Assembly (NCBI GenBank): GCA_905397405.1
Contig: CAJPVJ010000542.1
Location: 1-23,422, forward strand
DNA: 23,422 nucleotides
Reading direction: 5' to 3'
Source: Oppiella nova
Taxonomy: Eukaryota; Arthropoda; Arachnida; Sarcoptiformes; Oppiidae
Part shown: positions 1 to 10,481 of the stretch, one piece after another
Layout: every line of letters starts with the position of its first letter
Numbering within the stretch: the first letter of the stretch is position 1
Position numbers and translations under genes: made by a program
Notes under the pieces: generated by a model
Seen by the model: only the letters and a program-made list of their open reading frames with translations
The model's database searches: none
What the model was told of the DNA's origin: nothing

Positions 1-390
1 AGTGCCTCTTGTGGTGAGTAGTCGGGTGTCGTCTGAACGCGGAGTACAAACTCGTGGGTCAGCGGATGCGGCACTTTATAGCCGGCGAACAGCACCTGTG
101 GGTCTTTGAGGAGTTGCCTACGGGATGAACAACGAGATAATGAGTGCGTGAAGACATGGCTGAGAGTGAGTGGTGTCATACATGCGGATCATATTGCCGA
201 CGGTGTGGTCCTCCTTCTGCACCGTAAAGATGGCCGCATTCGGCACTTTCGTGTCCTTCTCGATCATAATCCTGCAGACATGCCATCATTGGGTCAATGG
301 ATGTACTGGTGGTGACAATGAATGGGTGATCACTTACTTCTTCTCGCCATCGAAGAGGAGGAATGACTCGAAAGCCGGCGGAGCGTTCAT
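1..390 (-). CDS. POLR2J: RNA polymerase II subunit RPB11 (5' part, three exons, runs off left edge)
   Basis: RPB11 pairs with RPB3 in the assembly core of nuclear RNA polymerase II, the counterpart of the bacterial alpha dimer. Reading the minus strand, exon 1 is 390-338, exon 2 is 271-182 and exon 3 is 117-1. They join in frame through introns 337-272 (66 bp, GTAAGT...CTGCAG) and 181-118 (64 bp, GTATGA...CGTAG). The 86 visible residues begin [18 protein letters not shown]. They include [35 protein letters not shown] and [12 protein letters not shown], all hallmark RPB11 segments that match the animal family almost residue for residue. The family is about 117 residues long, so roughly 30 C-terminal residues lie outside the window. 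No frameshift or stop interrupts the spliced frame. The start is fixed by the conserved N-terminus. The identification rests on remembered family sequence, and both splice junctions restore conserved codons. Confidence 0.97.
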
Positions 391-560
391 TGCGAGGACG
401 GGTCCGACGGTTCACTACAACAACACTATTGCCGACAAAACACACAAACAATGAGTCAATCAATCAGTCAATGAGTCAATCGTTTGACGCAAAGAGTCCG
501 GCATTCAGTCAATCAAAACATGTGTTCATTTGTCGAGCACTCAGACGATAGGGATCTCAG
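391..560 (-). promoter_or_regulatory. Probable RPB11 promoter and 5' leader with a tandem TGAGTCA repeat
   Basis: This is the sequence directly upstream of the RPB11 start on the minus strand. A 20-bp unit at 451-470 is partly repeated at 471-481. Each copy carries TGAGTCA (452-458 and 472-478), the consensus for AP-1/bZIP factors, and CAATC boxes lie between and beside them. The repeat lies about 60-90 bp upstream of the ATG, where a core promoter would be expected. No TATA box is evident. The promoter role is inferred from position only. Confidence 0.4.
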
Positions 561-2200
561 AGACACACAGTCTGTGGCGGTAGAGGTGTGCGTACTCTGT
601 GTCTGACTCTTACAGCCAGTGTATGGGTAGTAGTGGAGTGTCTGAACTGTGCTTAGGTTACGCCACTGAGCGCCGGGGGTTCACTCGTACGACTGTCCAC
701 TCCCTTCGCCTTATTAATGGCTTTTGGTTGCGCTTACGTTCACTGACTTATGACTTATGGCGAACAGAATTTAATTCAATATTACTTAGTATGCAACAAA
801 TTCTTGGGCACATACCTAACCACGAGGTTAGCTAGAGAGCACCTGTATGTAGGGGCACCGGGTGGACAGTGGGGTACACACGCATTCACATGCACTAGCG
901 ATGCCTAACTAATGGATTATACAGTCTAAGCCTATTAGAGTGGATGTGAGTCCAGACACAGTCAAAGCCCTATTACCAAAGGGATGCTAATAATGAATGA
1001 TGCGATGGCTGTGAATGGGTGGCCAGGGATGCGATGGCTGGGCACTGGATGCAGGCAAGGGTTGTGCAGAGTTGGGTATTTCGTAATAGCGCGTTGGGGA
1101 GGGAAGGGGTGGTGGGAAGGGAAGGGATGGGATGGGAAGGGAAGCCGTTTAGCCGTTTGGCATGTCGTTCCCCACCGCGAAGCTGAGCACTAGAGCGGTG
1201 ACTGCGATATGAAGTCTAGTCTCGTCTGTAATAGTGGACTGACTGTGCAATGCATGCATTCAATGCATTGAGTGGTTGTGTGCACTGACTGTCTGTCAGA
1301 CATACACACAGACGCAGACATACATCGCTCGCACCGGCTTTAGTGCCGTATAATACGGTGTGTTGTAAGCAGTCGTCGCTTACAATCTTTTTTTAACTCT
1401 TTCGCTTCAATACAGTGAGGGTTTCATTGGTTATCCGAGTAGTGAAGCGTTGGCTGTGCTCTGTCTCTGTACTACTGGCTGTGCAACAGTGCTAACAGTG
1501 AACACCGACACCACTACCAGCACTACCACCACTACCTACTCTTGGGTTGTATAGCGTGTATAGCGTTGCCTAACGCTGGAGAGAGCCATACCATCATACC
1601 ATTAGCCATAGCCATAGCCGTGTGGTGTACAACATCTACATAAGTTTGTCCTTGCTTTTTTATAGCATACATACACATACCAGTGCCGCCAACCAGTGAT
1701 GGCTGTGTCTTACACTCACACTCCAGCCTCAGACACAGACCCATCACCATCAGCTCCATCATCAGACACACTACCAGTGCTGCAGACACTGTGATCACCA
1801 CAATGTCCATTACGAAAGGTAACTAACCATTCATACCATTCACTCGTTTCAATAGATCCTACTCTATATGAATGCATGATTAGCGTAGAGTCGGAGGGAT
1901 GAGAGGACCGGGCGCTCACTCTCTCACCCCTACCCTCTCTATGCTCTCTCCTATGCTCTCTCATAGCTATTAGTGGAGAATGTGATGATTAGAGATGAAC
2001 CTAATGTTCATTTCGTGCACTACTTTCGCACACATTCTCGTCTCTCCCAATGCTATCATAGCAGTCACTGCTATGAATGCTTCACATTATTATCATTTAT
2101 AGTAATGTATGTAATATTCTCCACAATCTATACATACCATACATTTCGCTACACTCTATCAGTGTATGACTCTATCTGAGCAAATGAGTCTCAATTCACT
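561..2200. other. Mixed-composition spacer, no recognisable gene
   Basis: GC content is higher here than in the DNA further right, but six-frame reading shows only short frames without recognisable domains or convincing exon borders. The stretch holds a small inverted repeat (CTAACC-ACGA-GGTTAG, 816-831), the G-run tract at 1096-1141, nested palindromes at 1249-1270, CCACTAC-rich repeats near 1505-1545 and CCATAGC-type repeats near 1585-1620. It could contain an untranslated exon or promoter of a gene divergent from RPB11, but none can be defined. Confidence 0.5.
1096..1141 (+). repeat. G-run tract, strong G-quadruplex pattern
   Basis: There are nine runs of three or four G (1096-1099, 1101-1103, 1106-1109, 1114-1116, 1119-1121, 1124-1126, 1129-1131, 1134-1136, 1139-1141), separated by 1-4 nt. 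This far exceeds the usual G3+N1-7 quadruplex definition. It lies about 700 bp upstream of the RPB11 start codon, with the G-rich strand on plus. Structure formation is inferred from sequence. Confidence 0.75.
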
Positions 2201-5200
2201 CTCATCTCTATTCACTCTCTTTGAGCGCAACTTTTATTATAATATATTTTAATTCATGACTTGAAAAAGTAAATTCATTTTTGTGTCGAGTTTTAAATTT
2301 GCGCTCAAAAGCTACACTCGTTTAATACATTTAATTATAGCGTGTATTTCCCTAAAGATGTAAATTTTTGCTATTTTTGTCTCAAATTGTGATTTTTGTT
2401 ATTTATATTTACCTCTCGTTTCACTTCCTCCTAAAGCCTCTCATTCTTTGATCACATTTTGCTTTTGCTTTTTGTTTTTCATTTGGAAAAAAACAAATTT
2501 TATTTTTCTCTTTCATCTCATACTTTCATTTTATTGTTGATTGTGTTGATTGTCAGTCAGACACTAAATTAAGTTAGTAGTAGTAGTCGTTTCTACCCTT
2601 TCCCTACTACCACCACCACCAGCCTCTCAACCCTACCACCACATCGCCCATACATATCCGCACGCACTGTACCGCCGCTAATACACCGATCGCTATATGG
2701 TGTACAGCAGTGGTGTGTAAAGCAGCGAACAAAGTGTCAGTTCTTTGCAGACATAGACATAGACTGCACTAGACTTGAGAGCAGACTATTAGCACTGTTA
2801 GGACTGTTAGCACTGTATGAATGAATGAATGAATTCTTGGCCATCAAAACAAATCAATACTCTGTACTCGACATTCACTTCTTGTGCTGCACTGTACGCC
2901 AACATACCATTCCCTACCACTCCATGCCATACACACTGTATTCCTCTATTCTGTGATACTGTCTAACAGTATATATATATATATATTATATACTTTATAT
3001 ATAAATAAAATATTCAAATACTTATACGTTTTCTTGTTTTAATAAAAATAAGACAAAAAGCAATAAGAATTTTGAGGCAATTATTGTTTTTATTGCTTTA
3101 AAATAAAGTTTATTTTAGTTTTAGTTTTATTCCATTCACTCGACACCACTTTATTTGAATTATTTGACAATAAATTAGTCAATGAATATATATTGTTATA
3201 AAATATCATAATTTGTGTGCATATTCTTTACTATAATTCTATACATTGTGTCAATAGATAAAGAATTTTATTTTATTATTTAAAGTGTGCAATAATTGAC
3301 TTGATTACGATTATTACGAATATTAGGATAATTTGTGAGCTCATAATTACTTGAAATAGCCTATTGTTTGCATTGAGTGGGATTTATAAGTGAAGAATTA
3401 TATTCACCGTCTAATAGACTAGAATTGATTCAATTCTCCTCTAATCTAATCCGCGATTCCATTCAAGTATTGATTTAATAATGTATTTGAGAGTTAGTTG
3501 TAGACCAGTATATCGTAATGTACATCTAGTCTACAGTGTATTGTGCAGTACTGTACAGTACACTGAATTTATGTACACAGTATTAGTGCAAACAATAAGT
3601 GTATTCTTGAGCTCAGCCTATGCTGACATTCACCATATATTACACCATTCACTGTGCAGTATATACAGTATATAAAGACAATTTACGGTAGAATACAGTT
3701 TAAGCTTTGACTTCATTTCATTGATGTGTAACTCAACTCATGTCAAACACAAAGACAAATAAAATTTATTTAATAAAACAAAAGCCTTTCTTAACAGAAG
3801 GTTAGAATAAATATCAAAAACATATTACAGTGTATGTACTGTATGTGTGTGTGTTTTAGCTAAGCATTTAAACATGAGTTACATAAAACTGATTTATTCG
3901 CTAATTTTATTATTAATAAAAATTATAAACCAATATAACTTCTAATTAGTGTCTCGATAGTTTTATGTCTATTCCTAAAATTATAGAGCTTATATCTAAA
4001 ATAGTCAAATAATTAGTATTTAAATAAGTTGAATGACAAATCAAAAGACTTTTTATTTCATTTTTACGATTCATTCATTATCTTTTATGAATGATAAACA
4101 ATATTTAATATTTTATAAATTACTTCAATTCATCACAAATTCTAATTTATTGGCAATACTGTATTGTACTACAAAACAAAAAACATTTTCATATGTAATT
4201 GTAAAGAATATTTGCTAAAATACCAATATTTTAAAACCTATAAAATAAAACAATTTGTATGATTAATACAACTACTGAACACTTAATAAAATAAACTATT
4301 TTTTTATAAAAATGTTTAAACAAAAAGTCAAATTAATTTATATTTAGGTCTGTGTTAACTGCACACTCCGTCTCATGCATTGCCATCAAAATGAAACTAA
4401 TTTTAAATAAGAAAATATTTAAGTATCAAATAAAATAAAATAAAATTTAAATATTATACAATATTCTTAGTTGATATTAGATTTTAAATGTGTTTTTATA
4501 TGGCTTTTAAGTTGACACGAAGAGGTATAACGCGAGATATTAATGAATGCTATATTAAATAAATAGAGATATACTTGTAGTTGTATTTTGTTTGAATGCG
4601 AGAATATATTTGACATTTTGCTATTCAATTCAAACATAGGTTTTCTTTTGTGTAATTATAATATTTCTCTTTATTTGTCTAATTTATTGCTTAATAGTGT
4701 TTCTTAATCTATAATCAGCTCATTGTGTGTGAGTTGAATGAATAGGACTTTCAGCACAAACCAAAAAATCGTTGCAATCTCTGCGAAGATCAGTGGCTAA
4801 GACAGTGCCAAAGGATAGGGAGAAGGAGGGAAAGGGAGACACTGAGAGAGGGAATGAGAGAGAAAAGAGTTTGAGTTGAAGTAAGGGGTTGTTTGTGTTG
4901 AGCAAAAATGGCAGTAACTCATAGTTAATAAAAAGTAGAGCCAAATAAAAGCAATTAAACAGGTTTTTTGTCTCTAAACACGATTCTTGTGCCCAACATT
5001 TGCAGCAACATTTAGCTGATGAACAGCTGCTGTCACACAACCAAACACTCACTCCATAACCATAACCCTATCCCTAACTATAGCTAATGTTATACAACTC
5101 TTCCAACCCTTTCATAGCCTTTCATAGGCTGTTCATATGTGTTGAGTAGACACTAGTCTACTATTAATGCAGAATAGTGTGGAGAGAATACATAAGAGTT

Positions 5201-8200
5201 TTAATATTATTATTATATACACTATTTTATACACAAATTGCAAAAGAGAAAGAAAATATTAATATTGATTCACTAAATGCCATATAAATGACAGACTGTT
5301 GGCTCAAATTAGTGGTTTTGATTTTGATTTTATTTTACTTTCGTTTTATTTTATTTTATGTTTACGTTTCTCTTGTTTTTGATTATATTTTTCGATCCAA
5401 ACGAATCGTTGCTTCAAAAAACAAAACTCCATTCACTTATATACCAAACACACACTTTGATGTCAATTATTTATTACATTAACACTACAATTTATGTATC
5501 GATTCAATAATTAGCACATAAATTCATTTTTATAGACTATCTATTCATTTTTCAGTGCAGATCGCTTTTCGTATACAAGTGTATAAGACATTAAAAATTA
5601 AATTTTAATTATCGCACCATTAATTCGTGTTTCCATTAGCTTAGCATAAGGCGAAAAGCCTACGAAAATCAATAGCAATATTATATTAGATTTAGATTCT
5701 GAGACCTCATTATCATATTCTTTGAAATCATTTAAATGTTGTTCACAATTTTTAAATATTTGTTAAATATTTTTACATTTATAATTATGTATGCCTTTTG
5801 CAACAATAAATATTAATTACTATTTTAAGACAAATTCTTCAACGTATGTCTTATGAGAGGCCGGTTTGCATGTATGTCGAGGACGACTGTATCTACAATA
5901 TAGTTAACCAACTTTTATGCATTTTATTTTATCCACTTTTTCTCGGTTTTATTTTATTTTTATTTATTTTACAAATTAATTTGATTTAAATTATTGCGAA
6001 ATTTAAGAACAAAGTTTCAAAACAATTATACTTTTTAGATATAATATAAATATGATACTAATGTATAATATATAGCAATATACGGAATATTCATTACAGA
6101 ATCTCCTACTGTATTAATCATTATTTAACTCTATATTACTGAGCATCACATGTGAGATATAATAAACACTGAAATCCTTTTAATAGGAAACTGTGATAGA
6201 AGTTTATTAACATATTCTTAGATTATTTATATAATAATGTAATTGCCAATAATTTTTCCTACTTATTAACAACGATTTCCAAACAAAACTAGTCATAAAC
6301 AAAATACGGTATCAGTAAACAGATGACTGGTGTGGTGAATAGGTTGCACTGATTTTGGATTTGAAAAATATTTCAGCAATTAATTAATACATTTCTTTGA
6401 GTTTCAGATTCAGATTATAAGCATATATAATAAATATAATTGTCTCATATATTAAGGATAGTTTGTTTGGCAGCAATTAAAGAAAATTGGACTGATTTTA
6501 ATCACTAATTAAATTTGATGTGAACTTTATATTCTCATGCAAATTGCACTCTCAAAACATTTATGTGATTTATAATTTTTATCACTCGGTTTTAGTAAAA
6601 TTGTTAATAAACTTTTGAATGAAAATATGAGCGCCTAATCAGTCTTAAGTTTTATCTCGGAGTATGAGATAAAAATTTGTTATTTTGTATTATATTATGT
6701 TTATATATCCTATACTTCATGTTCTCTATGCTCTCTACTCTGTTATACTTCAATATAACTTCAAGAGAAAGGAGTATATCTAATGCCAGTCTCGCAAACA
6801 GTCTTACATTTTAAGTGAAATTTAATGCAAATTTACAAAATGCAGTCTCAATAAAGAATATTTATTTTTCATATCAGTTTCCAAAAATGTTTTCAATATC
6901 TTGAATGAATATTCGCTTCAAAACTAATATTGAAATTGATGTCTATTTGTATAGCGAATATACTCTGCTTTAGATGTTGACTTAAATTGAGAGACAATTT
7001 TTGTTGAATTACATGCTTTTTATTAAAACATTTACTTTAATCTCACGAACCTATCAAAATGTTTTGTTGTCTATCCATAACATAATAATGAATGTAATTT
7101 CTGTATTTATATCAAGCGATTGAATTAATTTCATGAGATTAGAGTCAGCGTTTAATATATTTTTGTAACTAATGATTAGATTTAGTGAATAAATCATATG
7201 TTGAATTAATTACGATATATTTAAAGTTATTATTGAATTATGCGTTGTGCTTATGATTTCAATTAATAGTAATATATTATAGTATTTTTTCTAAATGAAT
7301 AGAAATTTTTATTACAATCAATCAATAATTTTTTCACTCGACTTATGAAATATATTTGACTTTTGATAAGAAGCCATAAAAACATATCCTATTTTATAAT
7401 GTATTTAATTTTGCAAAAATTAAGTTTTAAGATAAGTCGAGAGATTTTATGAAATTTAAAATATTTTTCAATTATATTATAATTTAGTTAATTAAAGGAA
7501 AGACAGATTCAATTTGTAAAAGACTTATATCCATTAGTTTATAGCAAAAACATTTTTAATGTATTTTTTATCCTTTACTTGAAATTCATTGAAACATAAG
7601 TTTTTGTTTTTATTTAAATCCTTGTGTTGTAAGAAATATATTACTGTAATTGCTTTGAGTTATTGAACATAAAAACAGTCGCTGTTTTAGATGAGAAAAA
7701 TTCAATTCAATTTGATGTAAAACAGATTATATTTTGCTATTTAATAGTATTAATAGTATAAAACATTTTTAAAATCAAATCCTTTAAATTGTTTGTGAGA
7801 AATAGTACTCAAACTCTCATTTACCCGATCATTGTCGGGAGGCCTTTAAATGGGAGGGCATTTCGTAACATTACTGTAATAGTAATAGTAATGTCGATTT
7901 GATTGTTATATCACCCAAAATGGCCTGTCTTGTCATTTGTTGGTAAATATTCCCTTTAATTACATCTCTATTAGATATTACTTTACATTATCTCCATTTC
8001 CCTCTATATTTGTGTTACACTTTATTTTACTATCAATTATATTAATTAGTTGCTTATTGTGTTTCAAAACATAATTAGTAGATAATAGAAATTTAATACC
8101 AATTTAATTGAAAATATGACGACTGTGTTTATAAAACAAATATTATTTTATTTATAAATATAATTCGCAAATGAAATAAAATCAAAACTCATCATAATAT

Positions 8201-8836
8201 TATATACAGTACATTTTGAAATGTAGTCACTTAGGGTTTAGTGTTGAAGTTTTTGTTTAATATTTGCCTTTTTTATGATAAACACATTCTTCACATTAAT
8301 TTCTAGAAATAATGTCAAAAGAGTTTAAATGAGTTTTTAATATTTTACTAGAAATTAAATTTTAATTATATAAGTTTTTATGCCATTTTTTATATTTAAA
8401 ACTGAAAACTGATTGCTAGAAAATTAGTTTCTATTAAAAGACAAAATTTAAATTAAAGATTGCAAATGTGATTTTAAATCACTAAAAAAAGTTCTGCAAT
8501 CATATATTTATAAATTTAATTATTTTTAGAAAATATGATAATATTTTATATATAAATAAATATACTCTGCTAATATATAAATAGTTAAATATAAAGCCAT
8601 TTATTTACAAAATAAATTGCAAATTTATTTCGGAGACAATTAGAAAAGCTTTTTGAGACATGGATTAGTCTTTTGGGTCTTAAAAAGAGTTGAGAATATG
8701 TTTGAAAAGTTGTGGAGACATATAGAGTAGTGAAAGATTGGGCGCATAAACATGTAAGCGCTGTCTAGAAGTGATGCAACTGTTGATACAAATTCCTGAT
8801 CCCTATCAGTCTGAACCTCAGCTCAAGAATATCGCT
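2201..8836. other. AT-rich intergenic DNA without recognisable genes
   Basis: More than 6 kb of AT-rich sequence in which stops are frequent in all frames. I see no coding domain, tRNA box or transposon end. Local features are a somewhat GC-richer patch with ACC/CCA repeats at about 2580-2960, (ATGA)4 at 2817-2832, a TA tract at about 2970-2987, the 14-bp palindrome GTACTGTACAGTAC at 3548-3561, and the GC-rich hairpin at 7814-7856. It may hold cis-regulatory elements of the zinc-finger gene to its right, which cannot be tested from one sequence. Confidence 0.6.
7814..7856 (+). other. GC-rich hairpin in AT-rich DNA
   Basis: The outer stem pairs CTCTCATTTA (7814-7823) with TAAATGGGAG (7847-7856), 10 bp including one G-U pair in plus-strand RNA. 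The inner stem pairs CCCGA (7824-7828) with TCGGG (7835-7839) around a 6-nt loop. Seven nucleotides (7840-7846) bulge on the 3' side. A further 7-bp inverted repeat (CATTACT 7869-7875, AGTAATG 7887-7893) follows at once. The function is unknown. Confidence 0.5.
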
Positions 8837-8930
8837 GAGAGAGAGAGAGAGAGAGAGAGAGACTGTGGAGAGAGAGATGGTGAGAGAGAGAGAGAGAGAG
8901 AGAGACTGTGGAAAGAGATGGTGAGAGAGA
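8837..8930 (+). repeat. Composite GA microsatellite/minisatellite
   Basis: A (GA)13 run (8837-8862) is followed by CTGTGGA, a short GA stretch and GATGGT. The same order, a long GA run then CTGTGGA and GAGATGGT, then repeats at about 8882-8922 before a last short GA run. This makes two imperfect copies of a unit of about 45 bp built on a dinucleotide repeat. The open frames across it on both strands reflect repeat composition, not coding. Confidence 0.85.
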
Positions 8931-9685
8931 GGGTTGTTTGTGTGGATGTATGTGTCTGAGGAGGTGACCCTTATTGCCTTATTGCAAGTCAGACCGTGTT
9001 CTTGGATTTGTCTCATTCATATGTTATTGATTGCCTTTCATGTGTAGGGTTGACATCTAAGTTCATTGATCGCATCTCCATCTCCATAGGGATCGGATCA
9101 TTCAATGCCTGTCCGCAGTTTAGACGCCAAACATAAAAGCCATAACTTTTTGCACATTTTATTACATAGACATGACATGGATTACAAAAAATGTCTCCAT
9201 TGATCCAGTCTTGAAAATGGCAAACAAACAAAATTAATTATAACTCACTTTTTTGTTGCTAATTAAACCACTTCTCTATCCATACAATTGACTCGATTTT
9301 CATATTTTGTAGCTTTTTATTCACTCACTCTGTATATCAAATAATTTATTGTTATTTGAGTTCACGATTCATAACATACACAAAACATACTGTTTTTTCA
9401 TTAACTTTTCGTATTATTCTAATAAATGCTTATTTATCTCTTATTATTCCCTCCATTAATCATCTTTTAATCCTTCAATTAATTGAATCCATGACTTAAA
9501 GATTGAAATATTTTCAGAAAAGCAATCATTAGTGTAAAGGAATTTGTGATTCACTTAATGCTATAATGCTATTGAAATCCATTTAACAAAATGTTACTTT
9601 AATTTGAAAGATGAAAGTTTGTGCATAACTTTTTTCGATACAATTAACCGATTTTTGCTGTTTCTATGGCATCCCTTTCCCACAG

Positions 9686-9782
9686 CATTGATCTCAACTA
9701 TTATGCTATGAATGCAACAGACAATCGGCAAACCATACAACTGAAGACAAACATCCAAACAAATACAACACTTAAGACTCGG
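9686..9782 (+). other. Possible unassigned exon upstream of the zinc-finger gene
   Basis: A pyrimidine-rich stretch ending in CCCACAG (to 9685) precedes this segment, and a strong donor GTGAGT follows at 9783, so both borders look like a 97-nt internal exon. The frame through it is open, but the protein (for example NATDNRQTIQL) matches no domain I know. It could be an untranslated 5' exon of the zinc-finger gene 0.7 kb downstream, an exon of something else, or chance. Confidence 0.2.
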
Positions 9783-10080
9783 GTGAGTCGGTGGTGGAGT
9801 GGAAGGCCGCGGCCCAGTCCCACGACATCAACTACCGGTGCTGTCCAACGGTGCCTCGGAGTGCAACTCTGATGCATCTGTGCATAGGCCTCAACACCGG
9901 ACCCATACATCCAATGTTAGCATCAAATGCAATGCATTCAATGCAACACCGATTCTGTAGTGAACTCGTTGTGTCAATACATCCCATTGTTGTCATTCGC
10001 ATCGCCACTAATGGAGTGAATGGACAACACTTACATATGACATCCCTGTCCTCATCCAATGTCAATCAGTGCTACACTAA
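9783..10080 (+). other. GC-raised segment of unknown nature
   Basis: The bases at about 9783-9900 are clearly richer in GC than the DNA on either side, comparable to the exons of the neighbouring gene. One plus frame is open from 9776 to beyond 10080 (bounded by TAA at 9773) and includes VVEWKAAAQSHDINYRCC, but no family follows convincingly. It may be an exon fragment, an old pseudogene piece or a CpG-type promoter patch. Confidence 0.25.
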
Positions 10081-10296
10081 TACCATACCCACTGACTGTT
10101 TAGTTAGGAGCGCATATCAAAAATATTGATTAAATAAACAAATCGTTAAAAACGTTGAACTCTTCGACACATCCAGTGATTACATGTTTGAAAAACATTG
10201 AAAAATAATAAGTTTTCAAAACTTAATAATAATTGCGACAAAACAAAATAAAACTCTATTCAAGTGCCGTATTTAGTGTTCAATAGTATTCAATAT

Positions 10297-10446
10297 TATA
10301 TAAAAAATCCAAAGTTGTGTTAAATATTGTGTGAAACGACATACAAAAAGAGAGCCGAGAGAGAGAGAGAGAGAGCCGAGAGAGCGTCGAGTGCGGAGTC
10401 CACCCGAGCAGGACTGGTGGAGTACAGCACCGGGAGGTGTTGATGT
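10297..10446 (+). promoter_or_regulatory. Putative core promoter and 5' leader of the zinc-finger gene
   Basis: A TATATAAA motif (10297-10304) lies 150 bp before the first ATG. A (GA)n tract (10357-10375) is flanked by repeated GAGAGCCGAGAG words at about 10350-10384. GAGA motifs in arthropod promoters can bind GAGA-factor-type proteins. The TATA match is in AT-rich DNA and could be chance. The leader carries a TGA in frame immediately before the start region (10441-10443). Confidence 0.35.
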
Positions 10447-10481
10447 ATGAGGATGCAAAACGGCGCTTTCCCATGGGTTAG
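10443..10481 (+). other. Short upstream ORF overlapping the main start
   Basis: An ATG at 10443 opens a 12-codon frame ending at TAG 10479-10481. It overlaps, in another frame, the two main-frame ATGs at 10447 and 10453. If the leader is transcribed as drawn, ribosomes meet this ATG first, so it could damp translation of the zinc-finger protein or select the start. Its presence is certain, its use is inferred. Confidence 0.4.

Noticed and set aside
599-835. 78-codon plus frame near the RPB11 promoter
   Set aside because: No recognisable protein and no splice or start context; it does not start with a well-placed ATG.
4720-5052. 110-codon minus-strand frame
   Set aside because: It opens at GTG rather than ATG. 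Its Ser/Pro/Phe-rich middle comes from a purine-rich plus-strand stretch, and no domain or splice context supports it.
5050-5085. Telomere-like CCATAACCATAACCCTATCCCTAAC pieces
   Set aside because: The repeats are irregular and few. They do not form an array of the arthropod CCTAA unit or of any other telomere unit.
8771-8959. Arg/Glu-repeat frames across GA tracts, here and at 11279-11476 and 14681-14908
   Set aside because: They are artefacts of dinucleotide repeats, which are open in several frames on both strands.
9013-9231. 72-codon minus-strand frame with CNPC and several cysteines
   Set aside because: No family recognised. Only a weak acceptor-like border (TTTTCAAG) is visible, and there is no matching donor, so it is not called as an exon, though it is longer than most chance frames nearby.
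9776-9910. Nicotinic-receptor loop C-like peptide (EWK...YRCC)
   Set aside because: The spacing between Trp and the Tyr-x-Cys-Cys is shorter than in the family, and the EPYxDI segment that should follow is absent. Kept only as a low-interest observation.
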